DNA of 64,000 bases, taken from positions 1 to 64,000 of the forward strand of contig JBIKLA010000006.1 of assembly GCA_044360075.1 (NCBI GenBank), written 5' to 3'. The position numbers and the translations under genes are program-made. The stretch's first letter is position 1; every line of letters begins with the position of its first letter. A model generated the notes under the pieces. The model saw only the letters and a program-made list of their open reading frames with translations, did not search any database and was not told where the DNA came from. Source of the DNA: OMII01 sp947467385. GTDB lineage: Bacteria > Bdellovibrionota_C > UBA2361 > OMII01. This document shows, piece after piece, positions 42,673 to 52,657 of this stretch.

Positions 42673-42784
42673 GGGTAGGTTCCTCTTCGTAACTGCGGAG
42701 GAATCCTACACCAGCGCATATATAAAGACACGATCTGGCTGCCCAATTTAAGGGAAAAAAGGCGGCTAAGTAGTTAAAGTCGGG

Positions 42785-45436
42785 CTAGTTACTGCCCCCA
42801 ACTACCTGCTGCTCAAGGACCGAATCACGGGCCGGGAGGGCCCGCCGCAGGGCGCTGGCTGCAACTCGGCTTTGGCAGCGGGTCATTGTGCCTGTCTCGC
42901 TCTCAAGGCACGCCAGGGGGTCGAGCGTACCCGTCCAGCAGATCTCGTCGTCGATTATAACGACCCCACTCTGCACGGCCGCCGTCGTAATCCGACAACC
43001 TAGGTCAGAGAGGAGCGTGAGCGATTGTTCATAGTCATCTCGAGAGCTCGATACGTCTGTCGAGAATTGAGGCACCACGATCTCAACTTTCAGCCGGTCG
43101 GGGCGGTTCGAAAGAAGGGTGCTGATAACCTTCACGAGAGACTTCGCGACCCTTGGCGATGCGATGACTGAATCATTGCGGGCTGACCGCAGGTCCCCGA
43201 ACACCGTCGAAAGGAACAGCGCCCGCGTAAGCGTCTGAACCCCTGGGTGGTCCGCGCCGTCAGCGGTCTGCTCTGAAACCAAGCCGCTAAGAACCGACGC
43301 GTCGATCACCGCCCCCTCGGTCTCGAGATCCCGAATAATTCCGTATAGCACGTGAGACTCGTTGAGCTGCGAGCGCAGGTGGGCCATGTTGGCAACAATA
43401 AACAGTCTCGATTTCGCCCGGCTCAGCGCAACATTCAGAAGCCTGGCGCCGGGATCGCGCAGCGACGATCCGCCAAGAAAGTGCCCGAGGCGATGGGGCG
43501 CGGCTTCAGTGAGGTCCAGAACAATCACGGGCCGCTCGTCGCCCTGGAACCGGTGCACCGTTCCGACGGAGGCCCCCTCGATCCCCTCCTCTACGAAGAG
43601 CTCCCGGATGAGATCCACTTGTGGGCGATAGGGTGCGATGACGCCGACCTCGGTTGTCGAAAGGGTAGGACAACGCTCTGGAAGTGCCCTTACCAGCGAC
43701 CGAACGAGCAACGCGTGCACGAGGTTCGATTTCGACTTGCTTGCCGTGAGCCCGACCGCCCCGAGCGAGCTGGTGTCGAGCACCACCACGGGCATTGCGT
43801 TGAAAATCGAGAGGGGGTCAGAGAATTCTTGGGCCGGTTCGGCAGAGAATTCTGTCGACAGGGCACCACCGTAGAACGGTCCGTTAAACAGCTTGGCGAT
43901 GGCCTCGTGGCAGCGAAACTGCGTGGAAAGGGTGAAGAGGCAGGGATGTTTCTCCTTTGCGTCGACAAGATCCACAAGCCCGCAGAACTCAAACACGTCC
44001 CGACCGAGGCATTCCTTCACGAGCGGGGTCGACGAGAGCGTAATCGGCGGAAGCTGCCGAAAGTCTCCGGCGAGAACGGCCTGAGACCGCGCCATGCCGA
44101 CAAGAAGGTAGGTCATCGGCATCGGTAGCATCGAGGCCTCGTCGATAACAACGGCATCGAACCCAGCCAGCGCCTCCGGACGGAGCATGGCGCGCGTGGC
44201 GGTAGTCGCAACAACCCGCGCGCGCGACAGGGTTGAGCGCTCAATCTCAACGAGAAGAGCCTCAAGGCCTGAAAGCGCCTCCCCTAACTCAGGCAGCCGC
44301 TCTCGCCCGGATGAGAGATCCTCTTCAATTGCGTTTCGGTCTGCCGAGCCTATGGCTTTCCTGACGTGATCGAGGGCGTTCTTAAGGAGCGCGATCTCCC
44401 CATCAAGGTCGACCGTCTCGTCAACAACAACGGTCTTCACCAGGCCCTTGCCAAAGAAGATCCGCCGCAGGGCGGCAAAGAAACCGGGCTGTGTCGCACG
44501 CCGGTTGGCCTCAGCCTCGCGCAGCTTTTCAACGAGCCCCTGCTCCGAGCGCATGAGAGCCGAAAGCCCCTCTAGACGAGAGACCTGCTCGCGCAGCCGC
44601 GAGTGCTCAGTCCGCAACGAGGCGACGCGCTCGGAGGTCTTCTGCTGGCCGCGCTGAACCACCGCAGCAAGCTCAATCTGCGCTCCGAATCGATCCGCCA
44701 GCGACTCCTTCACGATCGGGCCGATGCGCAGGATGGTGCCCTCCGGGATACTAAGCTTGGCCCGGCCCGAGATGCGCTGACATACGGCCTCAAGCACCGA
44801 GTCTAGAGCCTGGTTGGTGTGCGTTACGAGAAGCACGCGCCGGTTTTCGGAGTAAAACTTGTGGACGGTCGCAGCGAGCACCGCGCTCTTGCCAGTTCCT
44901 GGCGGCCCCCACAAGAATGAGATCTCTCGCGTTGAGATCGCCTCCACCGCGGCGCGCTGCTCGGCACTAAGCCCGTCTGGAGCATTAAGCCGGGCAAAAG
45001 CTGGGTCGCGGTTGAGTGACGAGTGCGAAAAAAGCCTGTCTGCCATCGCCGTATTAAGCCCTGATGAGCCAGAAGCCGCCTCGCGCAGCCGCCGGGCAAG
45101 GAGCAGCGGCAGGTCGCTGCTCTGCACAGCGAGGGTCGCCCCGGGGATAGCGGGGCCGCAGTCCTGGTTAAGCGCGATAACTAGGGAAGCGCCCGAATGC
45201 CGGACGAACGACGCTTCTACTGTCGAATCCGAGTATGCAAGCGTAAAGGAGGAGTCGGGACCAAGTGGAAGCTTCTTGGGCTGATCGAAGCGATAGAGAT
45301 AGCGCCCCGCGCCCCCGCTAAGCCGGGTTCCCCCGGAGATGCGGTACTCGCGACTTGTAAGGGCGTGTTCTCTGCCCTCGATCTCACACGCCTCTATGAA
45401 GCGCTCTATGCGCTCGGACGAAGCCTTTCCAGCCAT
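42785..45436 (-). CDS. SF1 superfamily helicase (UPF1-like) with degenerate PLD-like C-terminus
   Basis: 883 residues. Residues 1-150 are a beta-rich N-terminal domain. Walker A GPPGTGKS is at 177-184, a long coiled-coil insertion at about 260-380, Walker B VVIDEASM near 435, motif III AGDFRQLPPI, motif IV FRCHEA, motif V VGTVHRFQGDE and motif VI LLNVALSRAKSRLFI. The C-terminal 150 residues resemble a phospholipase-D-type nuclease: VVIIDDEICWTGTLDPL is the usual iID..i..tGSlNp strand pair. However, the catalytic HxK is replaced by QSG, so nuclease activity is probably lost. Such helicases act on RNA or DNA and some belong to defence loci. Divergent from 45610. Confidence 0.9.
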   Translation of the reverse strand: MAGKASSERIERFIEACEIEGREHALTSREYRISGGTRLSGGAGRYLYRFDQPKKLPLGPDSSFTLAYSDSTVEASFVRHSGASLVIALNQDCGPAIPGATLAVQSSDLPLLLARRLREAASGSSGLNTAMADRLFSHSSLNRDPAFARLNAPDGLSAEQRAAVEAISTREISFLWGPPGTGKSAVLAATVHKFYSENRRVLLVTHTNQALDSVLEAVCQRISGRAKLSIPEGTILRIGPIVKESLADRFGAQIELAAVVQRGQQKTSERVASLRTEHSRLREQVSRLEGLSALMRSEQGLVEKLREAEANRRATQPGFFAALRRIFFGKGLVKTVVVDETVDLDGEIALLKNALDHVRKAIGSADRNAIEEDLSSGRERLPELGEALSGLEALLVEIERSTLSRARVVATTATRAMLRPEALAGFDAVVIDEASMLPMPMTYLLVGMARSQAVLAGDFRQLPPITLSSTPLVKECLGRDVFEFCGLVDLVDAKEKHPCLFTLSTQFRCHEAIAKLFNGPFYGGALSTEFSAEPAQEFSDPLSIFNAMPVVVLDTSSLGAVGLTASKSKSNLVHALLVRSLVRALPERCPTLSTTEVGVIAPYRPQVDLIRELFVEEGIEGASVGTVHRFQGDERPVIVLDLTEAAPHRLGHFLGGSSLRDPGARLLNVALSRAKSRLFIVANMAHLRSQLNESHVLYGIIRDLETEGAVIDASVLSGLVSEQTADGADHPGVQTLTRALFLSTVFGDLRSARNDSVIASPRVAKSLVKVISTLLSNRPDRLKVEIVVPQFSTDVSSSRDDYEQSLTLLSDLGCRITTAAVQSGVVIIDDEICWTGTLDPLACLESETGTMTRCQSRVAASALRRALPARDSVLEQQVVGGSN

Positions 45437-45609
45437 TATGGCGGCACTTTAGCACGCGAGCCCGCTTTGTGTAGGGGTAAAATGAAGCGTTTGAGCCCCT
45501 AATCGTGACCGATTAGGTCCGATCGAAACCGCTCGCAGGGGAGGTCCTAGACCATCCGAGCGGCTGGTTGGGTTTTGACTAAGCGGCTGAATCGTCGGAG
45601 TATTGCGGC

Positions 45610-47613
45610 ATGCAGATACCAGCAGATATTCGCTTCGATAGCGCCCGTAGCACGAGCAATCGAGAGCTCCTTAAGGCTTCCGCAAAGATTGATGCGTGTG
45701 TTGAGCGGGGCACGGCTCCCAATCCTCTGCTGCTGCGCAAATTCGACGACCTCTCGGCGGCTCGCGCGGCCCTAGAAACATCAGCATCAGTTTCGGAGCA
45801 GAGCCGCTTCCACGAGCGTGCGGTCGCCTCGTGTGCCTCGTGGCACTCTGACTTTATCCGCATGCGGGACGTGTATCTTCTTCTGCGCCTTGAGGCCCTT
45901 CATCCGGGATGCACAGGGGCTGCAATCACACCCGCAGTACGCCGCTCGATCGCAGAGTTCTTTACGGGACCAGACGACCAGAGCCGAGGCTTGAGCCTTC
46001 CAGCGCTGCGCAGCCACCCAGATCTCCTCGGTGCCGAGGTTCAGAAGGTTCGAGCGTCTTTATGGTCGCGGCTTTCCGACTCGCGCTTTAAGGTCTTCCA
46101 GGAGGCGTTCAGCGAGCCTAGAAATTTTGTGGTGCCGCTTGAGCAGGCCGAAAAAGACAAGCTCAACCGCTGCCACCTCAGCGCTTGCATGGTCAGCATC
46201 GACCTTATTCCAAACAAGCTTCTTGCTGACCTTGGTATCGTTCGGTGGCCGGATCCACGGGTAAGCCGAGTTGAGGCTCTGGGATTGAAGTCAAACCTTA
46301 GCGTAATTAACCAGCTTAAGGCCCTCTGGGAGAGCACCTCGCGGCTTGAGCCTTCGAACCCGCACATACTGGTCGTGGGGCAGCATATTCCGGCCTCCCG
46401 CCGTCGCTATGGGGACATCCCGCACGTCGACTCGGCTGTTGAGGGCTCCTTGATTTACACTCGGGAGAAGATATCCGGCTCGTCCAAGGCGGCCCGAGTG
46501 GCTGCCAGTAAGGGGCTCTTTGAGCCGCGCGCGGTGACGGTGAGCGTTTTTGCAAGCCCATACAACCTCTACCGCAAGGCTGTTGAGGAGGATGTCGGAT
46601 ACAACACCGAGGCCGCGCAACTGGACTCGATGCTCACGCGCTGGTCGGTCCTCAATAAGGAGTTCAACGAAGACTGGAGGAAGAGCACTCCCCGTGACGA
46701 TCGGGAGGCGCTCAAGGACCGGCTGGTGAGCCTCATGGAGGAGTCGCGCTCGATTCTTGACGGCTCAACGAACGTGCAAAAGGCAGAGGTTCTTGACCTT
46801 CTGGACCTCATCCAGCAGCGAATCGACGAGGAGCCCTCGAGGCCCGAGATCGTCATACGAAACACTACGGCGATCCTAACCAGAATGGTAAAAGCAGTCG
46901 GCCTGCTCAAAAGCCGCGTGAGCGAGATCCCGCGCAAGTCCAGTTGGAACGAGCAGGACCGCCGTATTCTTCTCTCGTGCATCACCCGCAGCAACACAAT
47001 CCTCTCGGATGTTCAGCCGCTGCTTTCCAAGGCCGATGATGTTATGCGGATGTACGCACGCCTTTTCGACGATTCCACGCTTTCGAGTAACGTGCGCGCG
47101 ACGATGGCAGATAGCTTCCTGTCGCGCACGGGGCTAAAGCTTAGCGGCTTTACGGACATTCAGGTGCGTCCGTTCAAGGCGTTTGCCGATAAGATGCTGG
47201 CATTGCGCGGAGCCCTGCGCGAGGCGTTAGTGGGCGGGGATCGGCAGGCTGCGCAGGATGCAATTGTTAAGGCTGTGGTGGTGCTCAAGCTTTACCGGAT
47301 TAACCACGCCCTCGAGACCCTGCGCATGAACTCATACCCCGGCTCACCTATTCCGGTGGTGAAGCTCGTTGAGGCGGCAGACCAGCTTGACCGCGTGCTT
47401 CGAGACAGGGGCGTTCTCTCTGGCCACGAGGTCCCGGCGTACTCGGGGGTATATGAGCCGATTGAGTCTTGGGCGCGGGGCCTTTTTGCTGACCTCCGGC
47501 GTTTTGCCGACCCACGGGCGCCGCTCGCAGCGCACGAGCAGCTACAGGATTCCATCCGCGCCTACCTCAAGGAGCGCAACATCGAGGGGACGGTCAGGGG
47601 CCTACCGGTCTAG
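45610..47613 (+). CDS. Large hypothetical cytoplasmic protein
   Basis: 667 residues; GGAG upstream. No signal peptide or membrane segment. Largely helical with charged, coiled-coil-like stretches (about 340-470: WRKSTPRDDREALKDRLVSL, then VLDLLDLIQQRIDEEPSRPE). The middle has a Ser/Lys-rich block (YTREKISGSSKAARVAASKG). A repeated DNHALETLR-type helical C-terminus ends the protein. No family recognised. Divergent from the SF1 helicase, with 173 bases between starts, and 37 bases before radC. Function unknown; it could be structural or a partner of the helicase, but only position suggests that. Confidence 0.78.
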   Translation: MQIPADIRFDSARSTSNRELLKASAKIDACVERGTAPNPLLLRKFDDLSAARAALETSASVSEQSRFHERAVASCASWHSDFIRMRDVYLLLRLEALHPGCTGAAITPAVRRSIAEFFTGPDDQSRGLSLPALRSHPDLLGAEVQKVRASLWSRLSDSRFKVFQEAFSEPRNFVVPLEQAEKDKLNRCHLSACMVSIDLIPNKLLADLGIVRWPDPRVSRVEALGLKSNLSVINQLKALWESTSRLEPSNPHILVVGQHIPASRRRYGDIPHVDSAVEGSLIYTREKISGSSKAARVAASKGLFEPRAVTVSVFASPYNLYRKAVEEDVGYNTEAAQLDSMLTRWSVLNKEFNEDWRKSTPRDDREALKDRLVSLMEESRSILDGSTNVQKAEVLDLLDLIQQRIDEEPSRPEIVIRNTTAILTRMVKAVGLLKSRVSEIPRKSSWNEQDRRILLSCITRSNTILSDVQPLLSKADDVMRMYARLFDDSTLSSNVRATMADSFLSRTGLKLSGFTDIQVRPFKAFADKMLALRGALREALVGGDRQAAQDAIVKAVVVLKLYRINHALETLRMNSYPGSPIPVVKLVEAADQLDRVLRDRGVLSGHEVPAYSGVYEPIESWARGLFADLRRFADPRAPLAAHEQLQDSIRAYLKERNIEGTVRGLPV

Positions 47614-47650
47614 CCCGAAACTTTGATTGCGCGCCTCCGAATCCTCTTGC

Positions 47651-48301
47651 ATGAAATCTGAGGAAACGACTCTGCCGCGCGAGAAGCTTGAGCAGATTGG
47701 TGCGCGCGCCCTCTCCGATGAGGAGCTCCTCACCGTTGTTCTTGGCAGCGGCTCTGCGGGCAACGGTGTGCGCACCATCGCGCAGCGCCTCCTGCCACTT
47801 TTAGACGGGCACGACCCGCTGAAACTGGGGCTTGATGTGCTGCGCACGGTTAAGGGCGTGGGGCGCTCCAAGGGGCTCCAGATCCTTGCGGCGATGGAGT
47901 TTGCGCGCCGCCGCATCCGCCCCGAGGGAACCAGGATTACCTGCGCTAAGGATGTCCTGCCGCTTGTTAATCACCTGCTCGACCGCCCCCAGGAGCACGT
48001 CGTGTCTATTTCGCTGAGCGGCGCTCACGAAGTGATTCGTGTGCGAACGGTGAGCATCGGGCTGCTGGCGAGCTGCCCAGTGCACCCGCGCGAGGTCTTC
48101 ATCGGGGCGATCCGCGACCACGCCTATTCTGTCATCCTGGCGCACAACCATCCCTCGGGGGACCCGCAGCCTAGCGAAGAGGATAAGCGCGTGACTGAGC
48201 AGCTTAGGGCTGCAGCAACTACCCTAGGAATTAAGTTGCTCGATCATGTCGTCTTCGCGAGGCGGGGGTACTACAGCTTTCAGGAGGCTGGAGCTCTCTA
48301 G
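47651..48301 (+). CDS. radC: RadC-family (UPF0758) JAMM/MPN protein
   Basis: 216 residues from ATG 47651 (a TTG at 47627 is in frame; no ribosome binding site for either). N-terminal helix-hairpin-helix (LSDEELLTVVLGSGSAGNGV and VKGVGRSKGLQILAAMEF). The JAMM zinc motif HNHPSGDPQPSEED lies near residue 165, with an upstream Glu in REVFIGA. RadC proteins were linked to DNA repair or conjugation, but the biochemical role is unsettled (known). Short compared with the usual 220-230 residues at the N-terminus. Convergent with rmuC, with an 8-base gap. Confidence 0.95.
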   Translation: MKSEETTLPREKLEQIGARALSDEELLTVVLGSGSAGNGVRTIAQRLLPLLDGHDPLKLGLDVLRTVKGVGRSKGLQILAAMEFARRRIRPEGTRITCAKDVLPLVNHLLDRPQEHVVSISLSGAHEVIRVRTVSIGLLASCPVHPREVFIGAIRDHAYSVILAHNHPSGDPQPSEEDKRVTEQLRAAATTLGIKLLDHVVFARRGYYSFQEAGAL

Positions 48302-48309
48302 CGGCTGCG

Positions 48310-49716
48310 CTAGTCCTTCGCCTCGCTAGCCGCGACGTACAATGGCAGGGTCCCGGCCCGCGGCTCTTTGGAGGGCAGAAAGGAGCGCAGCTCGTGGTCG
48401 ATCTCCTCGATAGTAGCCCCCTGCCCCCCATCGCCCACGCCAAGTTCGCTGAGGCGTCGAAACGAGGCGTCCATGTTGCGCCTTCGGCCGACAACCCGGT
48501 TGAAGCTGCGCACGGCAGACTCTAGGCCCGCCCCGACATCTGCAACGTCGTCTAGCAGCGCGCAGACGCGAGAGTTGAGCGTCTGGGCCACCTCGCGAAT
48601 TTCAAGAGCATTGCGGCTCAACGTCGCCTGCGTCCAGCCGTGAGCGACCACCCGCAAAAACGCTATCAGGCTTAGGGGTGTCGCCAAGATGACGCGCTGC
48701 TCCTCGGCGAAGGCGAGCAGCTCCCCGTCCGCCTCCATGGCCGCATAAAAGAGGCTCTCATTAGGCAAGAAGATCACTGTGTACGGGAGCGCCGGCTGGA
48801 AGTCGGCGACCGAAGGATAATCACGGCGTCGCATCTCGCGGATGTGTGACCGAAGGGAGGCGGCGTGCTCTCTCATGAGCCGCTGGCGCTCCGCGTTTTC
48901 CGTAGCCTCTGCCGCGGCCGCGTATGCAGCCATCGGTACCTTTGCGTCCACGAGAACGCTGAGCTGGTTTGGCAGCCGCACGCGCATGTCTGGCCTAAGC
49001 TGCGTGCCAGCGTGCGACGCGCTCTCCTCAAGCAGGAAATCGCAATGCTCCACCATCCCAGCCGCCTCCACGACGTTCTTAAGCTGAAGCTGGCCCCACG
49101 TGCCGCGCACGCGCGAGTTAGTCAGGACACCTCGCAGCTTGTGGGCCTCTTGGCCGACGGCAGCGCTTGACTTGGTTAGACTCTCTAGTTGAGTCTTGAT
49201 CTCTTGGTCGGTTGCGATGCGGGCCTTTACGAGCTCCTGCACAGAGCAGTCAGCGCGAGCCAGATGCTCCTGTATGCGGAGACCAAGGTCGCCTAAAAGG
49301 CGCTGACCCTCCTGGGCCTGCGTGGCTGAGTCCGCTACTGCCTTATCAAGGCGCTGCGAAGCATTGGCGGTGAGCAGCTCGACCATCTCCTTGCCGCTCT
49401 TGCTGAGAGCCTCGTATGAGATGGCGCGAAACTGCTCGATAGCCGCCTGGTGCGCCTCGGTAATGCGGGACCGCTCCTCAACGAAGCGCTGTTCCTTTTG
49501 GGAGAGCTCCTCTAAGCACCGGCTCAGCTCGACACGACTGTCAGTTAGAAGATCCTGGGCCTCGGTCAGGCGGACAACGAGGTTAATGGACTCCTCCCGG
49601 TAGAGCCTTGCCGCGGCGGACTGCTCGGCCACAACTGCCCGAGCGCGCTGGGCTTGCAGCGCCCAGGCGATAATGAATCCGGCGACGAACGAGAGAGGGA
49701 CAAATAGTGATTCCAT
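48310..49716 (-). CDS. rmuC: DNA recombination protein RmuC
   Basis: 468 residues. An N-terminal membrane anchor, VPLSFVAGFIIAWAL, is followed by a long coiled coil (25-190) and the RmuC nuclease-like domain with RGTWGQLQLKNVVEAAGMVE, VRLPNQLSVLVDAKVPMAAY and LPNESLFYAAMEAD, which are family signatures. RmuC limits inversion events at repeats in E. coli (known). It opens toward the divergent mla operon (158 bases apart) and converges with radC. Confidence 0.95.
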   Translation of the reverse strand: MESLFVPLSFVAGFIIAWALQAQRARAVVAEQSAAARLYREESINLVVRLTEAQDLLTDSRVELSRCLEELSQKEQRFVEERSRITEAHQAAIEQFRAISYEALSKSGKEMVELLTANASQRLDKAVADSATQAQEGQRLLGDLGLRIQEHLARADCSVQELVKARIATDQEIKTQLESLTKSSAAVGQEAHKLRGVLTNSRVRGTWGQLQLKNVVEAAGMVEHCDFLLEESASHAGTQLRPDMRVRLPNQLSVLVDAKVPMAAYAAAAEATENAERQRLMREHAASLRSHIREMRRRDYPSVADFQPALPYTVIFLPNESLFYAAMEADGELLAFAEEQRVILATPLSLIAFLRVVAHGWTQATLSRNALEIREVAQTLNSRVCALLDDVADVGAGLESAVRSFNRVVGRRRNMDASFRRLSELGVGDGGQGATIEEIDHELRSFLPSKEPRAGTLPLYVAASEAKD

Positions 49717-49874
49717 GCGGGCTCCCCTTTAGTTACTCGTTGCTATATCGGATGCATTTTTCCGGGCTTAAGCTCAAAAAAATGGCTTATTAGTATAAGT
49801 TGGTTAAATTTAGGCCTTTAGCGGCGGATTGTGGATTGTGGCAGGGTCCCCTTCTGCCATAGTCTTCGGGAGTT

Positions 49875-51005
49875 ATGTCCGTTTTCGTGGCATTGAGCCC
49901 AGCCCCTCCGGGCGCCATCACAGAGATTCGAATCGCGTCGCAGCAGGGCACTATGCCGGGCAGCGTAAGCTCGCCTGAAGGCCTGGCACGCCTCAATGCT
50001 GCCTCGCTGGCATCTTCTATTACCCTTGACGCAGCGAGCGTCAGCGAGTGGGACTCGGGGGTAGTGAGCTTTGTTTTCAAGGTCCAAAAGCTCGTCCGAT
50101 TGAAGGGCTCCGAACTTACGGTCGTTGGGGCGCCCGACACGGCTCGGGGCCTTCTGGCACTCGCCGGATCGGTCCCTGAACGCAAGGGGGCCCGCCGGGA
50201 GTATTCCCGAACCCCGTACTTTGATCGCGTCGGACGGGCCACCGTTGCGATGTGGGCAAGCGCTCTTGGTCTATGCGACTTCATTGGGGAGCTCTTGGTG
50301 GCCAGTGGCAGGGCCGTGCGCGGGCGGGCGCGGATACCGGGACGCGATGTCTGGGTCACCCTTGATGAGTGTGGCCCCTCTGCGCTGCCGATCGTAACCC
50401 TCATCAGCCTTCTTGTTGGAATGATCTTGGGCTTCATCGGGGCGCAACAGCTGCGCCAGTTCGGTGCGGAGATCTATGTGGCAAATCTGGTCGGTATCGC
50501 CATGGTGCGCGAGATGGGCTCGATTATGGCGGGCATCATCATGGCCGGTCGTACCGGAGCTGCTTTCGCTGCGCAGCTAGGCACGATGCAGGTTAATGAG
50601 GAGATCGACGCGCTCAAGACCTTCGGCTTCTCGCCGATGGAATATCTGGTCCTTCCCAGGATGTTGGCGCTTATCATTATGATGCCCTTGCTGGCGATAT
50701 ACGCTGACGTGCTTGGCATGGCTGGTGGTGCCCTTATTTCGGCGGTGGCGCTCGACATTTCGCTTGAGCGCTACTTCCAGCAGCTCATCACAGCGGTGCA
50801 GCTTAAGGACGTCATTATTGGCGTCGCCAAGTCAGCCGTGTTTGGCGTCCTGATCGCCTCGGCTGGCTGCATCTGCGGCATGCGCTGCGGTCGAAGCTCG
50901 TCAGCGGTGGGTATCGCCGTTACCTCGGCGGTGGTGTCGGGTATCGTGGCGATCGTGGTCTCGGATGCTGTGTTCGCGTTTATTTGTGAGAGCCTCGGAG
51001 TGTGA
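49875..51005 (+). CDS. mlaE: MlaE-type ABC permease with N-terminal STAS-like domain
   Basis: 376 residues. The first 110 residues (ITEIRIASQQ, then SSITLDAASVSEWDSGVVSF and LKGSELTVVGAP) look like a STAS domain of the MlaB type fused to the permease. The permease has five or six membrane segments and the family motifs MVREMGSIMAGIIMAGRTGA and VNEEIDALKTFGFSPMEYLV. It moves phospholipid between membranes with the ATPase and MCE subunits (known for Mla systems). Its TGA overlaps the ATG of the ATPase gene, so the two are coupled. Fusion of MlaB to MlaE explains why no separate mlaB is present. Confidence 0.95.
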   Translation: MSVFVALSPAPPGAITEIRIASQQGTMPGSVSSPEGLARLNAASLASSITLDAASVSEWDSGVVSFVFKVQKLVRLKGSELTVVGAPDTARGLLALAGSVPERKGARREYSRTPYFDRVGRATVAMWASALGLCDFIGELLVASGRAVRGRARIPGRDVWVTLDECGPSALPIVTLISLLVGMILGFIGAQQLRQFGAEIYVANLVGIAMVREMGSIMAGIIMAGRTGAAFAAQLGTMQVNEEIDALKTFGFSPMEYLVLPRMLALIIMMPLLAIYADVLGMAGGALISAVALDISLERYFQQLITAVQLKDVIIGVAKSAVFGVLIASAGCICGMRCGRSSSAVGIAVTSAVVSGIVAIVVSDAVFAFICESLGV

Positions 51006-51769
51006 TGGCGAACACAGGCGAGGCCCACATCGTTGTCGAGAACCTGACGATGAAGTATGGAGACTTCCTCATTCAGCGCGACCTTAATTTCACCATCAAG
51101 CGGCGTGACGTATTCGTTATCATGGGAGGCAGCGGGTGCGGAAAGAGCACTCTGCTCAAGCACCTCATCGGCCTCAACGTGCCTGCGGCGGGGCGAGTGC
51201 TCTACAACGGAGAAAGCTTCTGGGACTCAACAACAGAGCAGCGCGAGGCTCTTCTGCGACGCATGGGCATCTTGTACCAAAAAGGGGCGCTATGGACCTC
51301 GATGACCCTTGCCGAGAACGTCGCCCTACCCCTTAGGCAGTACACCAAGCGCTCAGACTCCGAGATACGCGACATCGTCGAGTACAAGCTCGCCCTAGTG
51401 GGGCTCTCGGGCTTCGAGGAGTACTACCCCTCAGAAATTTCAGGCGGCATGCAGAAGCGGGCGGGGCTGGCTCGGGCTATGGCGCTCGATCCGGAGGTCC
51501 TGTTCTTTGACGAGCCCTCGGCGGGCCTCGATCCCGTCAGCTCAAAGCTCCTCGATGATCTCATTGTAGAGCTCAATGAGAGCACCGGCGCAACGATCGT
51601 TGTGGTGACCCATGAGCTGCCGAGCATCTTCGCCATCGCAAAGAGTTCTGTGTTCCTCGACCCGGACACAAAAACGATGATCGCTTTCGGGCCGCCCAAA
51701 GAGTTGCTAGAAAAGTCCAGAGATCCGAAGGTTATAGAGTTTCTAACCCGCGGAGAGAGGCAGAGGTAA
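51005..51769 (+). CDS. mlaF: MlaF-type ABC transporter ATPase
   Basis: 254 residues from the ATG overlapping the mlaE stop (TGATG). Walker A GGSGCGKSTLLKHL, Q-loop near ILYQKGALWTSMTLAENV (a family feature), signature ISGGMQKRAGLARAM, Walker B VLFFDEPSAGLDP, H-loop VTHELPS. Drives lipid transport by the permease. Six bases separate it from the MCE gene. Confidence 0.97.
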   Translation: MANTGEAHIVVENLTMKYGDFLIQRDLNFTIKRRDVFVIMGGSGCGKSTLLKHLIGLNVPAAGRVLYNGESFWDSTTEQREALLRRMGILYQKGALWTSMTLAENVALPLRQYTKRSDSEIRDIVEYKLALVGLSGFEEYYPSEISGGMQKRAGLARAMALDPEVLFFDEPSAGLDPVSSKLLDDLIVELNESTGATIVVVTHELPSIFAIAKSSVFLDPDTKTMIAFGPPKELLEKSRDPKVIEFLTRGERQR

Positions 51770-51775
51770 AGTCCC

Positions 51776-52654
51776 ATGAGCAAAGAGCCGCGCTATCGCT
51801 GGATCGGAATATTCGTCATCGGGGCGGTCGCGCTTGCCACTGCGTGCCTTGTGTTCTTTGGGCGCTTTAAGTTGTTCGAGCAGAGCTACACCTTCATCTC
51901 GTACTTTCGGGGATCCGTAAAGGGACTCCAGCCCGGGGCGCCGGTGCGCTTCCGTGGCGCAAAAGTGGGAGCCGTCAAGGATATCTCGATAGTCTACCGC
52001 CAGGATACCGACGAGCTCTCGATACCAGTCCTGCTGCAGCTTGACGCCGCAACGGTCAAGGGCATCGTGCCAGACCCCGAGACCAAGACATCAGTGCCTC
52101 TCATAGAGCGGCTCGTTCAGCGCGGGCTGCGGGCACAGCTTGGTCTCGACAGCATTGTGACCGGGCAGCTTTATGTGCAGCTCGATTTCATGCCGGATGT
52201 GCCGATCGAGCTCCAGGAATCTCCGGATGAGGACTATCCTGAGATTCCAACAGCGAGGTCGCCGCTCGACAAGATTCAGAGCACGCTTGAGTCGCTTCCG
52301 CTCGGTGAAATCGTCAACCGCTTCGTGCATATCCTCGAGTCGGTGGACACCTTCATTGCCTCGCCGCAGCTCAAGGAGAGCCTGGTTGATATGGCAAGCC
52401 TTATCACAGACCTCAGGCAGCTTGCGGTCGACATCGACAAGCGCAGCGAGGTGCTCATCACCGAGCTCGACACCCTCTCCTCCTCCACTAACGAGACACT
52501 TGCGAGCATAGGACGCACCGTTGAGGATGCGCGGCCAGCGATCCGGCAGTCGCGTGAGACGCTCGATGAGCTAGCCAAAATGTCTCGCGCAGTGCGGCGC
52601 CTCGCTGACCTCCTCGAGCAGCAGCCGGAAGCTATTATCATAGGGAAGGATTAG
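51776..52654 (+). CDS. mlaD: MlaD-type MCE-domain protein
   Basis: 292 residues. One N-terminal membrane anchor (WIGIFVIGAVALATACLVFF), then the MCE domain with FRGSVKGLQPGAPVRFRGAK and VGAVKDISIVY, and a helical tail of about 100 residues with heptads (DLRQLAVDIDKRSEVLITEL). MCE proteins form hexameric rings that shuttle lipid across the periplasm (known). The long tail suggests a helical tunnel or extra contacts rather than the short E. coli MlaD. Confidence 0.95.
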   Translation: MSKEPRYRWIGIFVIGAVALATACLVFFGRFKLFEQSYTFISYFRGSVKGLQPGAPVRFRGAKVGAVKDISIVYRQDTDELSIPVLLQLDAATVKGIVPDPETKTSVPLIERLVQRGLRAQLGLDSIVTGQLYVQLDFMPDVPIELQESPDEDYPEIPTARSPLDKIQSTLESLPLGEIVNRFVHILESVDTFIASPQLKESLVDMASLITDLRQLAVDIDKRSEVLITELDTLSSSTNETLASIGRTVEDARPAIRQSRETLDELAKMSRAVRRLADLLEQQPEAIIIGKD

Positions 52655-52657
52655 GGT

